Positions 49,419-59,187 of a stretch of DNA of 64,000 bases are shown here, piece after piece. The notes below the pieces were generated by a model that had not been told where the DNA came from, did no database searches, and saw only the letters and a list, made by a program, of their open reading frames with translations. Within the stretch, counting starts at the first letter, position 1; each line of letters begins with the position of its first letter. The translations under genes and the position numbers were made by a program. Origin of the DNA: JAKFYM01 sp964612065 (lineage in GTDB: Bacteria > Bdellovibrionota > UBA1018 > CAIPTA01); assembly GCA_964612065.1 (NCBI GenBank), contig CAZTCD010000001.1:1-64000 (forward strand), in the 5' to 3' direction.

Positions 49419-52064
49419 ATGAGCAGTCTACATAATACAATCTTTTCACTTTACCAACAGCGCGGGAGCGGGACCGCCTTCAAGCTGCAGCTCGAAGCGG
49501 GGGGATACCGGAAAGTATCGTTCGCCGATGCCAGACTGTTGTCTCTTAAGTTGAGTGCTTATTTGCGCTCCAAGGGGGTGGTTGCAGGGGATAAAGTAAT
49601 GATCGTTTCGGAAAACGCTCCGGAATGGCCGGTCGCCGCGCTCGCCGTACTGAATTTACGGGCTGTCCTGGTTCCAGTAGCCGCCATAGGCTCTAATTTC
49701 GAAATCGAGAACGTGTTCCGGGCTGCTGCTCCGAAGTTTTGTATTTACTCTCAGGAAATCTCGGGAGCGCGACACCTGGGTGAATTGCTAAAGGCAGAGA
49801 ACACGGGTTCGATTTGTTGGAGAACCCAGGACGATGACCCGATCGGGCGCTGGGTGGAATCACAGGATCCCGATCAAGTGGACCAATCTTCAGGGGACAA
49901 CGATCCGGCTCTTCTTATCTTTACTTCTGGTACAACCGGCAATCCGAAAGGAGTGCCGATTACTCACGGAAATATTCTTTCCAATGCGAGAGCTGTTGTC
50001 GGTACCTTGAGCGTTTCGGAGTATGATCGTGTGGTCTCTGTTCTGCCTTTGTCCCATATGCTCGAGTTCACCGGGGGATATGTTTTAACTTCTCTGATCG
50101 GTGCCGAAGTTACTTACATAAAAAGCCTGAAGCCGGAAGACCTTATTCAGGCTCTTCGAGACTCCAAGGCCACTGTATTGATCGCGGTTCCGCTTCTATT
50201 TGAGGTTATTTCCCGAAATTTACAGGCAAAACTGAACAATCTGTCTGGCCCTCTTAAAAGAATGTTTTCACTTTTCTCAGTTTGGACCATGTCGTTCCCT
50301 GCTCTCGGGAAAGTGCTGTTTTATCCGATTCATGCGAAATTGGGAGGAAGCATTCGCTTTCTTGTGGCAGGCGGGGCACGCCTGCAGCCTCAGACTTTTG
50401 ATTACTTCAGAGGTCTTGGGATTACCATTCTCCAAGGGTACGGGCTTACGGAAACCTCGCCGGTCCTTACATTTACAACGATGGAAACAGCCGCCCCTGA
50501 TCATGTGGGTGCGCCAGTTCCTGGAGTAGAGATCGGAATTTTCGATTCGAGTGGCAACAGGTTGGATAATGGCCAAGAGGGCGAGATCTGGGCCAAGGGT
50601 CCAAGTGTTTTTTCCGGCTACCTGAATTCCGAACAGAATATGGAAACGTTTTCGAACGGATGGTTTCGCACCGGCGATCTGGGCACGCTGGATGCTTCTA
50701 ATCTTCTTAGAATTACTGGGCGGAAGAAGGACATTATCGTTACTGCTGCAGGAAAGAACGTCTATCCGGATGAGATTGAAGGTCTGGTGATGGCCTCCGG
50801 AAGTTTTTTGGAAGTGGCCGCAATGGGAATTAATGATTCTTCGGGGCATGAAAAGATCGTTTTGGTAGTTGTCCCGGACAAGACTCGTTTTCTGGGCTTG
50901 GCCCAGGCAGAAGTCTCTAGAGAATGCGAAAAATTAGCTCTCGAAAGCACCAAGTCACTGGCGGAATACAAATGGCCTCAACGAGTGGAGGTTCTCTTTG
51001 AAGACCTTCCTAAGACCAGTACCCGGAAAGTAAAAAAGCACGAGCTTAAGAAGAGGTTGGAACGACTAAAGGAAAATAGTACCACTGCACCCGCTGAAGG
51101 CGGAGAAGCGCTGAATCTGAAGAATGCGCTTGAGCTGGCGATAGCAAACGGTATTTCGGAAATCACCAAAGTCGAACCGGCCAATATTCGCTTAGAGCAC
51201 TCCCTCTCAAAGGATCTCGGGCTGGACTCCCTTACCTTTGTTGAACTCGTGGGAGAGGTGGAGAAAAAGTTCAATGCGAGAATAGAGGGGGTAGATTTTT
51301 CAGCAATAGTAACTGTGAAGGATTTGGTGAGTGCTTTACAGTTCACCTCGATGGATAAGACCGGGGCTTCTATTTTTAATAAGGTTTTTTTCGCCGATTT
51401 CAGACCAATCGAAAATCAAGGTTTTATATGGGCAGTGGTACGGGGGGCTTTCAATCGATTGGTCCGAGTACTTCTAAGATATAGGTACGATATAGAGGTT
51501 GAGGGAGTGGAAAATTTGGAGGGGGATGGCCCATTCATTTTTACTCCCAATCACTCTAGCCATTTCGATTTGCTGTCCATTGCCGGTTCTATTCCGGCGC
51601 GAATGATCCATCGGACATTTGCGGTTGCAGCCAAGGACTATTTTTTTAATGGCACATTGAAATCACTTGGAGCCCGTGCATTCGTTAATGCGATTCCTTT
51701 TGACCGAAAAGGGAGAGTGAATGAAAGCATGCAAGCCTGCCGAGAAGCCATAGATCAGGGAAACAGCCTGGTGATATTCCCTGAAGGCACGAGATCTCCC
51801 AATGGCAGCGTTCAAGAGTTTAAATCGGGAGTGGGACAGCTATTGGCAGGCCATCCCGAAGTTAAGGCTGTGCCTGTATATATCGAGGGTGCTTATCAGA
51901 TTATGCCGAAAGGGGCTAGCCTGCCGGGTTCGGGCAAACTCCGTGTGAGGTATGGACGACCGATATCATTTAGGGATATGAGTTCCGAGGCGGAAAGCCT
52001 GAAGCGGATTTCCGAGAGGCTTCGTGCTGAGGTGCTTGATCTCGTGTACGGAAGACTTAATTGA
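49419..52064 (+). CDS. Fusion of long-chain acyl-CoA/acyl-ACP ligase, acyl carrier protein domain and PlsC-type acyltransferase
   Basis: The 881-residue protein has three domains. The N-terminal ~550 residues are an adenylate-forming ligase with the ATP-binding motif FTSGTTGNPKG at 168-178, the YGLTETSP motif and the RTGDLG and GRKKDIIV segments. Residues about 570-640 are an acyl carrier protein module with phosphopantetheine Ser604 in DLGLDSLTF. The C-terminal part is a 1-acyl-glycerol-3-phosphate acyltransferase with NHSSHFD (His712, Asp717) and FPEGTRS (787-793). A fatty acid could thus be activated, loaded on the internal carrier and passed to a lysolipid or glycerol backbone. This resembles the job of E. 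coli Aas but with the order reversed and an ACP inserted. Confidence 0.92.
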   Translation: MSSLHNTIFSLYQQRGSGTAFKLQLEAGGYRKVSFADARLLSLKLSAYLRSKGVVAGDKVMIVSENAPEWPVAALAVLNLRAVLVPVAAIGSNFEIENVFRAAAPKFCIYSQEISGARHLGELLKAENTGSICWRTQDDDPIGRWVESQDPDQVDQSSGDNDPALLIFTSGTTGNPKGVPITHGNILSNARAVVGTLSVSEYDRVVSVLPLSHMLEFTGGYVLTSLIGAEVTYIKSLKPEDLIQALRDSKATVLIAVPLLFEVISRNLQAKLNNLSGPLKRMFSLFSVWTMSFPALGKVLFYPIHAKLGGSIRFLVAGGARLQPQTFDYFRGLGITILQGYGLTETSPVLTFTTMETAAPDHVGAPVPGVEIGIFDSSGNRLDNGQEGEIWAKGPSVFSGYLNSEQNMETFSNGWFRTGDLGTLDASNLLRITGRKKDIIVTAAGKNVYPDEIEGLVMASGSFLEVAAMGINDSSGHEKIVLVVVPDKTRFLGLAQAEVSRECEKLALESTKSLAEYKWPQRVEVLFEDLPKTSTRKVKKHELKKRLERLKENSTTAPAEGGEALNLKNALELAIANGISEITKVEPANIRLEHSLSKDLGLDSLTFVELVGEVEKKFNARIEGVDFSAIVTVKDLVSALQFTSMDKTGASIFNKVFFADFRPIENQGFIWAVVRGAFNRLVRVLLRYRYDIEVEGVENLEGDGPFIFTPNHSSHFDLLSIAGSIPARMIHRTFAVAAKDYFFNGTLKSLGARAFVNAIPFDRKGRVNESMQACREAIDQGNSLVIFPEGTRSPNGSVQEFKSGVGQLLAGHPEVKAVPVYIEGAYQIMPKGASLPGSGKLRVRYGRPISFRDMSSEAESLKRISERLRAEVLDLVYGRLN

Positions 52065-52091
52065 ATTGAACATACTAATAGGGTTGGGATT

Positions 52092-53642
52092 TTGAGCAAA
52101 TATTTCGCTACTTGTGCCAGAGGCGTTGAGGAACTAACGGAAGCCGAATTGCACTCGATTGGTGTGGAAACTACTGAGCGTACCCATGGGGGAGTGTTTT
52201 TCGAAGGCGATCAGGAGGCGCTTTATCGTGCGCACCTTTGGCTGAGGACCGCGAACCGAATTCTACTGATGCTCCGTTCGTTTCCAGTGAAGAGCCCAGA
52301 TGATCTTTACGATCAACTCTCGCGCTTCAAGTGGGAAACATTTCTGCGACCAAAGCTCACTTTTTCTATCACCTGTACGATTAGTGGAAGAAATCCCATC
52401 CAGCTCAATCATTCTCATTTCGTGAAACTCAGAGCGAAGGACGCCATCGTTGACAGGATGAGGGAAAAGACGGGAGGCCGCCCTGATGTAAATCTGGACG
52501 ATGCGGACATCCGAATCGTGCTTTATATCCGGAACGGTGTTTGTACGTTGAATATGGATGCAACCGGCCGTTCGCTTCACGAACGGGGTTATCGTTCCAG
52601 CGATGCGGCAGCTCCGCTGAAGGAGACAATGGCAGCGGCTATTCTTATGCTTTCGGGGTGGAAGCCTGGAACCCCTCTTGTGGATCCCATGTGTGGATCT
52701 GGTACTCTTCTAGCCGAAGCGGCCTTGATGTCTGCGAATTTAGCTCCGGGAGCACTACGAGCCCGTTTTTCTTTTATGAATTGGCCGGATTTTAACGAAA
52801 CCACTTGGAGCGGATTACTAACTGAAGCTGACTCCAAAAGGTCCGTAGTGCCCGCGGGGCAGCTTTTCGGTTTTGATAAGGATCCGGATGCTGTTAAGCA
52901 AACCAGGAAAACCTTCCAGGTTTTGGGAATGTTGCCAGCAGTCTCTCTTGATTGCCGTAGGTTCGAACAGTTTGTTTTGCCCGATCTTCAACAGACGGGG
53001 TTTCTTGTCGTAAATCCTCCTTACGGTGAGCGCTTGGGGGACGTGGAGAAGCTGAAGCCGTTGTATAAGAACCTCGGGGACACTCTGAAAAACAAATGCA
53101 CTGGCTGGACAGCCGCTGTGTTTACCGGCAGCGCCGAATTGATGAAAGCGATAGGACTTAAGGCAAGGCGGAAAATTCCATTGTGGAACGGCCCGATAGA
53201 GTGCCGCCTGCTGGTTTATGAGGTGTTCAAGGGTAATGCCCGAGACCAAAAGGTCGGGATAGTCGTAAACTCAGATCTCCAAGAGGCCAGGGAACCAGGA
53301 ATTTCGTCTCTACAAGCGGATATTCTCGAGCATGCAACGCATACATCTCATGCCGTGAATAAACTTGTTAATATTTGTAGTGAGCATTGGCTTCAAGCCG
53401 GAGACGAAAATTCACTGGAAGAATTTTGTGCCATCACGCTCTTATCCATGGTGGAGGGCGGCATAATCGAGCTATACCCTGACTTTTCCCAGTCCGCTCC
53501 CCTTTCGTTCTCTACCGCCGAAGCGGCTTTGGCCGAATGGACGGAAGAAGGATTCGAGGGAAATTTGCGGCTGGCTATTCTTGCGACGGAAAAAGGGAAA
53601 CGACTGTTCCAAGAATACGTAACTTTGAATTCAGAGAGCTAA
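52092..53642 (+). CDS. rlmL: 23S rRNA (guanine-N2) methyltransferase RlmL-like (THUMP domain)
   Basis: The 516-residue protein starts at a TTG behind a GGGTTGGGA motif. It has an N-terminal ferredoxin/THUMP region (SKYFATCARGVEELTEAELHSIGV), and a methyltransferase core with motif I as DPMCGSGTLLAEAAL and motif IV as NPPYGERLGD. RlmL adds N2-methyl to G2445 of 23S rRNA in E. coli. The second (RlmK) half of the E. coli enzyme is absent. The last ~130 residues (from about 385) form an extra domain not in the classical RlmL core. Confidence 0.85.
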   Translation: MSKYFATCARGVEELTEAELHSIGVETTERTHGGVFFEGDQEALYRAHLWLRTANRILLMLRSFPVKSPDDLYDQLSRFKWETFLRPKLTFSITCTISGRNPIQLNHSHFVKLRAKDAIVDRMREKTGGRPDVNLDDADIRIVLYIRNGVCTLNMDATGRSLHERGYRSSDAAAPLKETMAAAILMLSGWKPGTPLVDPMCGSGTLLAEAALMSANLAPGALRARFSFMNWPDFNETTWSGLLTEADSKRSVVPAGQLFGFDKDPDAVKQTRKTFQVLGMLPAVSLDCRRFEQFVLPDLQQTGFLVVNPPYGERLGDVEKLKPLYKNLGDTLKNKCTGWTAAVFTGSAELMKAIGLKARRKIPLWNGPIECRLLVYEVFKGNARDQKVGIVVNSDLQEAREPGISSLQADILEHATHTSHAVNKLVNICSEHWLQAGDENSLEEFCAITLLSMVEGGIIELYPDFSQSAPLSFSTAEAALAEWTEEGFEGNLRLAILATEKGKRLFQEYVTLNSES

Positions 53643-53656
53643 GCTTACAAGCTTAG
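53639..53656. terminator. Possible convergent terminator hairpin
   Basis: CTAAGCT and AGCTTAG (7 bp stem, TACA loop) lie between the convergent rlmL and EI24 genes, overlapping both ends. There is no clear T-run, so the call is weak. Confidence 0.3.
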
Positions 53657-54294
53657 AGCTTGGTTAACTGCCTTCGATGAAAGAAGGTAAGCGTAGAGAG
53701 AATCTGCGCAAATCCGAGCAGAAACACGTTTATCACCGGAATGAACAACAACAGATTCAACAAGAGCCCCAGAAAAAAATTTGAAACCGGATTCTTAAAG
53801 AACAAGCGAACTCGGAATGACAAGCGCTGGTCAAATCTGCCGTAAATGGCGCATAGAAAAGAATAGGCAGCAAGCCAGGCGATGAGAATGAACTGTACAG
53901 GTGCAAGAAGGGGAATCAAGGAGAGCGCCAGCAGGAATAAAGCCGCAGCAGCCACAAGAAGCGAGTGAAAAAACTCCCTGGCCAACCGTTTCATGCCGAA
54001 GTCCGGTGCAGGAATTTTTACTTCTCCGTAAACAGCGCGCTGAACCTCATCAATAATAGGATCTTCCACGGGTAGAAGGGAGAGTTTTCCAAAGACTAAC
54101 CATGTGAGTAGGAAGACCAGCATCATGGCTGGTAATGAGATCCAAAGAGCGCTGGCTTGTAGAAGTGACTGCCACGTCAGATAAACTACAACCGATGCTG
54201 ACGCAAAGGTAATAACGCCAGGAAAGACGCCCAAAGCAAATAGCTTTGGGCGCGTAAAGAACAGCTTAATTGCATGAAAAGGAAGTGAGATCAC
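53653..54294 (-). CDS. EI24/CysZ-like membrane protein
   Basis: The 213-residue protein has four to five hydrophobic segments. The N-terminus MISLPFHAIKLFFTRPKLFALGVFPGVITF and the later RFDQRLSFRVRLFFKNPVSNFFLGLLLNLLLFIPVINVFLLGFAQ follow the EI24 (etoposide-induced 2.4) domain layout, shared by the sulfate channel CysZ. The substrate cannot be inferred. Its start overlaps the end of the upstream metalloprotease gene by four bases. Confidence 0.8.
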   Translation of the reverse strand: MISLPFHAIKLFFTRPKLFALGVFPGVITFASASVVVYLTWQSLLQASALWISLPAMMLVFLLTWLVFGKLSLLPVEDPIIDEVQRAVYGEVKIPAPDFGMKRLAREFFHSLLVAAAALFLLALSLIPLLAPVQFILIAWLAAYSFLCAIYGRFDQRLSFRVRLFFKNPVSNFFLGLLLNLLLFIPVINVFLLGFAQILSTLTFFHRRQLTKL

Positions 54295-56819
54295 TTTTTC
54301 GCGTCTTGGTTTTTCTCAGCAGGTTTCCTCAAGAGCGCGGCCTTTAACGATCGCGCTACCTCGCGTTTTTGCGGAGAATCTGCATCTTGAATTTCGGCTT
54401 CAAGCATAATTTTAATACGGCCTGCCAGGCTTTGGTAGGCTTCCGACTGGTAATAAGACTTGAGTGCCTTGATGGATTCCATCCTTTCGGCGGCCGGCCG
54501 GTCATTCGTCCCTGCTTTTGCAGAAGCAAGCGATACCAATCCATTCATTACAACTTGTTCCAAATCCATTTTTTGGCCATTTCGTATATGAAAGGCGAGT
54601 GGTGCCGTAGGCGTGTTTCCCAAAGACTGGATGAATCTGAGTCTAAGTCTCGAAAGCAGGGCGGTTTCCATTCCCTTATAGGCTTTATCCAAGGCGGCTT
54701 CCAACGTCTTAAGCAAGGCTTCTTGATCTGTACGTTCGAGGCCTGCCACATAGGCAGAATTGGAAAGATAAGACAGAAGCTTGGTTTTGGTTGGATCCAC
54801 GGCCGCACGAGTCACCGCCGGAAATTCATTCATTCCAATTCCCGCTTCAAAAGCTTGCAGCGCACGGTCACGCATCTCTTCTTCCTTCAGTCCTTCAGGT
54901 AGCACATCCTCTCGGAACACTTTCAAGGACTTCACGGACTGCGAGGCGAGATATCCGAAGCTGTTGGCGCTTGCGGCAATGTAGATGCCGGCGGTTCCAG
55001 AGACGCCAGCTATCCCTTTTTTCATAGCCGCAATGAGTTCGTCTTTCGTCTTTACCGCGGACGCAGGAGGAAGAGAGAGCAGGGCATTGTCCATCTTTTC
55101 AGAAGTGATGGATTGCATTCTTCCTCTATGTGCACCTTCTTTTGTGAAAAGCTCCAAGGCGCGAAGCGCTTGTGCCGTTGGGTCCGCCCCAATATCGTAT
55201 CGATTGCAAAGGGGATCTACTCCGCCTTCATTTGAGTCGGCTTCTTCATCGTTGCAGGCGGAAAGCTCCGGATCCTGATCTTTTACATCTTTGCCTTCGT
55301 TATAGAGCACGGAGATGATCTGCCGGTCATACTCAAGGAGAGGGCCACTACTCTCTTCCAGGGCTGAGAAGGCACCGTCCTCTTCATTATAGTGATTGTA
55401 GTCCATAATGGAGGTGGAAAACGGCTTAGACGAGTCGTCTGCGTCGTAAGAAAGAGATCCACGGAAGTTGTGAGCAAGCCCGAGGGCGTGCCCAACTTCA
55501 TGCATCACCACTCCCTTTAAAAGTTCTCTTGCAAACTCATCGGGCTTAACATCCGAATCGATTCGCACATTGAGCTCCTTGGCAGCCTCCATGCAGTGAA
55601 TTGGAATTTTTCTGCCTGCAATTTTCCGCTTTGAAAGCAGCCGCTTTACTGCATCAACGCGAAGCATACGCTGTTGGTCGGTGTCGTCAGGCACTTGCGA
55701 GCCGGGGGTGATTTTAGTCCAGTAGTCCTTGCCGATATTGATCCAGGCCAATGGAATATAAATCAAACTCTGGGTCTGGATTCCGGTAACGGGATCGGCA
55801 TTTTGGCTTTCGTAAGCCGCGCCAGCTTCCTGAACAGTGTCCCACACGATCGTATTGAATCTCGGATCTCCCAGCTTAATCCCTTCTGGCAGCTTGCCTT
55901 CAAAGCGAATCAGATTTGGGATGTAACGGTTCCAGGCCTCAACGCCGTTTCTAATGTCTTTTAGGTATTGCTCTGGCACATTGCCGAAAACGTACCACTT
56001 AATTGGCTCTCCATTTTTGCGGAGGAAGCGATTTGCGGCTTTGGTTTTTGTGCGAACACCAGGTTTAGATTCGTGAAAAAAGTCGCCTGCATCAAGAAAT
56101 CGATAGCGTTCTGCCAGTGGATTTTCTTCCGCATTCGCCAGGATCGGTTTTGCGTCTGCTGGAATCACTAGATCGCGCGGGCGGATGGATTCCATGAAGC
56201 CGGCACGGCTACCATCTTTTTCTTCAATCGTAGTCTCGATCAAAAAAAGTTCATCGGCAGCAATATGTTCGATAGATCGAATGTAAGAATACTTTTCCCC
56301 CTTTGATTCCTTCCCGAAAACAAAAGTTCCCAGAATAGGGGAGGCATTTTCTGTTTTAACGGTAATTAAATCCCCAACCCGGGCAACGATTGGAAGGTCC
56401 AAAATCAAGCGAGGTGGCATCGGTACGTCGCTCTCAAAGTTGATGCTCGCATCAGTCTCTAGACGAAGGCGATTGGCAAAAATTCGGAAATGAGCAGGAA
56501 GCTGGGTAAGCGAAATACCCATTAACGCGGTTTCTAACTCTTCCTCTCGAATAGACGAATTCTGAAGAGCGGCTCCGTATAAAAAAGTGCGGTTCAGCAG
56601 AGATTTAGTATCAAGGGTGATGGTTGCCTCAATTGATCCTGCAATGCGCCCGGGAATCAGGCTGCCGTCAGCTCCGATTGCCGGGGCCTTGGTTTCCTGC
56701 AGTTCTTTCACCTGAAGAGACTGAACTATAGGGGATGGCTCGCTCTCTTTCGAACATGAAAAAAGAGTGAAAGCTGAAATGGAAAGAGCGGCAAGCAAGA
56801 GCGATCGATGAGGCAGCAT
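54291..56819 (-). CDS. Zinc-dependent metalloprotease lipoprotein (DUF4953/DUF5117-like)
   Basis: The 842-residue protein begins MLPHRSLLLAALSISAFTLFSCSKE, a lipoprotein signal with lipobox LFSC or an equivalent (Cys22). The zinc motif HEVGHALGLAHNF gives His440, Glu441, His444 and His450, followed by a Met in SIMDYNHYN, the metzincin Met-turn in this family. The wider sequence order fits the large secreted M10-like family of zinc metalloproteases. It probably acts on proteins at the cell surface. The stop overlaps the start of the EI24 membrane protein (ATGA), so the two are co-expressed. Confidence 0.85.
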   Translation of the reverse strand: MLPHRSLLLAALSISAFTLFSCSKESEPSPIVQSLQVKELQETKAPAIGADGSLIPGRIAGSIEATITLDTKSLLNRTFLYGAALQNSSIREEELETALMGISLTQLPAHFRIFANRLRLETDASINFESDVPMPPRLILDLPIVARVGDLITVKTENASPILGTFVFGKESKGEKYSYIRSIEHIAADELFLIETTIEEKDGSRAGFMESIRPRDLVIPADAKPILANAEENPLAERYRFLDAGDFFHESKPGVRTKTKAANRFLRKNGEPIKWYVFGNVPEQYLKDIRNGVEAWNRYIPNLIRFEGKLPEGIKLGDPRFNTIVWDTVQEAGAAYESQNADPVTGIQTQSLIYIPLAWINIGKDYWTKITPGSQVPDDTDQQRMLRVDAVKRLLSKRKIAGRKIPIHCMEAAKELNVRIDSDVKPDEFARELLKGVVMHEVGHALGLAHNFRGSLSYDADDSSKPFSTSIMDYNHYNEEDGAFSALEESSGPLLEYDRQIISVLYNEGKDVKDQDPELSACNDEEADSNEGGVDPLCNRYDIGADPTAQALRALELFTKEGAHRGRMQSITSEKMDNALLSLPPASAVKTKDELIAAMKKGIAGVSGTAGIYIAASANSFGYLASQSVKSLKVFREDVLPEGLKEEEMRDRALQAFEAGIGMNEFPAVTRAAVDPTKTKLLSYLSNSAYVAGLERTDQEALLKTLEAALDKAYKGMETALLSRLRLRFIQSLGNTPTAPLAFHIRNGQKMDLEQVVMNGLVSLASAKAGTNDRPAAERMESIKALKSYYQSEAYQSLAGRIKIMLEAEIQDADSPQKREVARSLKAALLRKPAEKNQDAKK

Positions 56820-57093
56820 AGATTTCCCCTAAAGACAGGCGGTTCGGCCCTCTCGGGTTGAGTCGGGCGGTGACACTCTATGCAAAGCTGAAGCGGGGAG
56901 CAAAGAAAACTGTGGGCAACACTGGTTTCCATTGGTGAAACGGATGAAAAAGCGGAAAAAGACAGCGGAAATAGGTAAAAAATTGACTGAGTTGGTATTT
57001 TTTTCAGGGTCTTCAGGGAAACATTTGTTTGAAAGCTGCCGTGTAAGTAATCGGATTCTTGGCCAAAAATTGGCGGCCCGTTAAGCTTTTAAG

Positions 57094-58437
57094 ATGGCTA
57101 CTTCCGTTCCCAAGCTTCTTCTTATTTCTGACAATCAGGATATTAAGGAGCTACTTACGTTCCAGATCACGTCGCGGTTTGCTCTTAAAGTACAGGAGTG
57201 TTCTTCGGCGCGGGACGCAGCTGAGCTTTTAAAAAAAGACATTACATTGGAGCTTTTGGTAGGGCCCTATAACGGGCCCAACTCGGTGCTCGTCAAAGCA
57301 TTGAGAGAGCGGAAGAGCAAAGTTCCTGTTCTATTCTTTTTTGATCCACTTGTAGTTAAGCCCGAGAAAGAAGATCTGGGCGGCTTGAATGTAATCGGCA
57401 CGGTGGAACATTCGAATCTTGTAGACGGAGTACTGAGTGCCATAGAGAAGTTTCTTCCTATGGGTGAAATTGAAGGTGGTGACTCGGAGTTTTGTCCTAT
57501 TCGCACCAACTTGCTGATCAAAGTGTCTCCGTTAAAAAGTGAAATTTATATTCGCTTGAACGAAACAAAGTTTGTGAAGCTATTCCGGGCTGGAGACGAG
57601 TTCGATGCCGCCGATCTCGAAAGGTACTATCAGGAAAAAAAGGTGGAGTATATGTACCTCCGCCGCAATGAGACTGCTGAATTCATCATGAAGTTCCGAA
57701 GGGAGCTTGAGGAACTTCTGCAGAGAAAGGATCTTCCGAAAGAGGAGGCATTGGCTGCTTCGGAAATGTCGCATGAAGCAATTCATGAGCTGGTGCACAG
57801 TATCGGCTTTAACGAAGAGGTGCAGGAGCTTGCCAAGAAAAACGTGGAGATCACTCTCAAAGCGATCGGATCCAATCCGCGACTCAGTGACCTGATCAAT
57901 AAAGTAAGCCGGGAAGGGAGCTATATATCACAGCATTCCACGCTGCTCGCGCACGTAGCCTGTTGCGTTGCCAAAGAGATGGACTGGGGATCAGACGCCA
58001 CGTTCTCCAAGCTGGCATTGGCGGCTTTCATGCACGATATTTCCGTAAAAGACCCTGAAATGGCGAAAGTGAACTCCTTGCGCGAACTTGAAGAAAAAAA
58101 AGGCGCGTTTCCGGCAGAAGAGATGAAGCAGTATCACCTGCATCCCGCAAAGGCAGCCGACGTGGTGAGAAGTTTCAAAGAGGTTCCGGCCGATGTAGAT
58201 ATCATCGTGCAGCAACATCATGAGCGTCCGAATGGCAGCGGTTTTCCACGAGGCTTGCTGTTCAACTATATCTCGCCACTTTCTAGTTTATTCATCGTCG
58301 CTCATGAGCTGACTCAGGCGATTCTTTTTAAGAGGACATCCTTTAATCTTGGGGAATGGGTTTCTGAGAAAAAACCGGCATTCAATCAAGGCAATTTCAA
58401 GAAAGTGATGGCGGCGCTTGATAAGGTGAAGCTGTAA
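57094..58437 (+). CDS. Pseudo-receiver plus HD-GYP-like phosphodiesterase protein
   Basis: The 447-residue protein has an N-terminal receiver-like domain (LLLISDNQDIKELL...) whose third strand reads ELLVGPYNGP, so the phosphorylated Asp is missing. A middle region of about 120 residues follows. The C-terminal HD domain has His314-Asp315 (FMHDIS) and the second motif His375-His376-Glu377 then Asn-Gly-Ser-Gly-Phe-Pro (381-385). HD-GYP enzymes have HHERxDGxGYP, so here Asp becomes Asn and Tyr becomes Phe. It may be a c-di-GMP hydrolase, an enzyme of other specificity, or a binding protein. It overlaps the convergent RluA-type gene by 41 bases. Confidence 0.75.
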   Translation: MATSVPKLLLISDNQDIKELLTFQITSRFALKVQECSSARDAAELLKKDITLELLVGPYNGPNSVLVKALRERKSKVPVLFFFDPLVVKPEKEDLGGLNVIGTVEHSNLVDGVLSAIEKFLPMGEIEGGDSEFCPIRTNLLIKVSPLKSEIYIRLNETKFVKLFRAGDEFDAADLERYYQEKKVEYMYLRRNETAEFIMKFRRELEELLQRKDLPKEEALAASEMSHEAIHELVHSIGFNEEVQELAKKNVEITLKAIGSNPRLSDLINKVSREGSYISQHSTLLAHVACCVAKEMDWGSDATFSKLALAAFMHDISVKDPEMAKVNSLRELEEKKGAFPAEEMKQYHLHPAKAADVVRSFKEVPADVDIIVQQHHERPNGSGFPRGLLFNYISPLSSLFIVAHELTQAILFKRTSFNLGEWVSEKKPAFNQGNFKKVMAALDKVKL

Positions 58438-59134
58438 GCGGGCATACCCCGGCTTGGCCGAATATTCGGTGCCATTCCCGGTTCCATCGATTTATCACTC
58501 TGATTCTAGCGCCCGTGCGGGGGCAGTCAAAATTCAGTTCCATACTTCGCAGCATTAGAGTTTCGCATCCGGTAAGATGGGCGAATTCGCGATTCAGTTT
58601 CTTATCTCCGTGGCGGGTATCTCCAAGGATTGGAAATCCAGAGCCTGCCAGGTGCCTGCGAATTTGATGGAAGCGTCCCGTTAGGGGAACTGCTTTTACA
58701 AAAGTAAAAACGCGATCACCCCCTTTGGGGTGAAGCAGGGGAAGAGCAAAATGAGCAATAGGGAAAACCAGTGTGTGCGCATCCTTCAGCGTTTCACCTT
58801 TAACCCGAAGAGGTTCTTTGATCTCTGTTTCGTTAAGAAACTTGCCCCTGACCAGCGCGAAATAGGACTTTCCTGCATCGCGAGAGGCAAACTGAGGCTG
58901 GAGTGCTTCGGCGGCTTTTCTGCTCTTGGAAAATAGTAGAAGCCCGGAAGTGGCCCTGTCTAAGCGATGGGCCGGATAAACGCTGTAACCCAGCTGTTTG
59001 GAGAGAATACCCAGGGCATTCCAGCGGGGAAGGATGCGGACGGACTGGTCTTCTGGCGGATGAGTATGGAAGCGGGTTGGTTTGTCGATCACCACCCACG
59101 CTGGATCATCTCGCACGATTTTAAGTTTAAGCAC
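58397..59134 (-). CDS. RluA-family pseudouridine synthase (TruC/RluA-like)
   Basis: The 245-residue protein has the family opening VVIDKPTRFHTHP and the catalytic Asp59 in AHRLDRATSGLLLFSKS. The GRFHQIRRHLAGSGFPILGDTRHGDK and ETLMLRSMELNF segments are also typical. It isomerises uridine to pseudouridine in tRNA or rRNA; the short length and lack of an S4 domain fit TruC or RluA better than RluC/RluD. The exact target base cannot be told. Its 3' end overlaps the convergent HD-GYP-like gene. Confidence 0.88.
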   Translation of the reverse strand: MLKLKIVRDDPAWVVIDKPTRFHTHPPEDQSVRILPRWNALGILSKQLGYSVYPAHRLDRATSGLLLFSKSRKAAEALQPQFASRDAGKSYFALVRGKFLNETEIKEPLRVKGETLKDAHTLVFPIAHFALPLLHPKGGDRVFTFVKAVPLTGRFHQIRRHLAGSGFPILGDTRHGDKKLNREFAHLTGCETLMLRSMELNFDCPRTGARIRVINRWNREWHRIFGQAGVCPLTASPYQAPPSLS

Positions 59135-59187
59135 GATTTTGGCCTCGGCCGGGGATTCTTTTGGGGTTTCAGCAAATAAGAAAAGTT

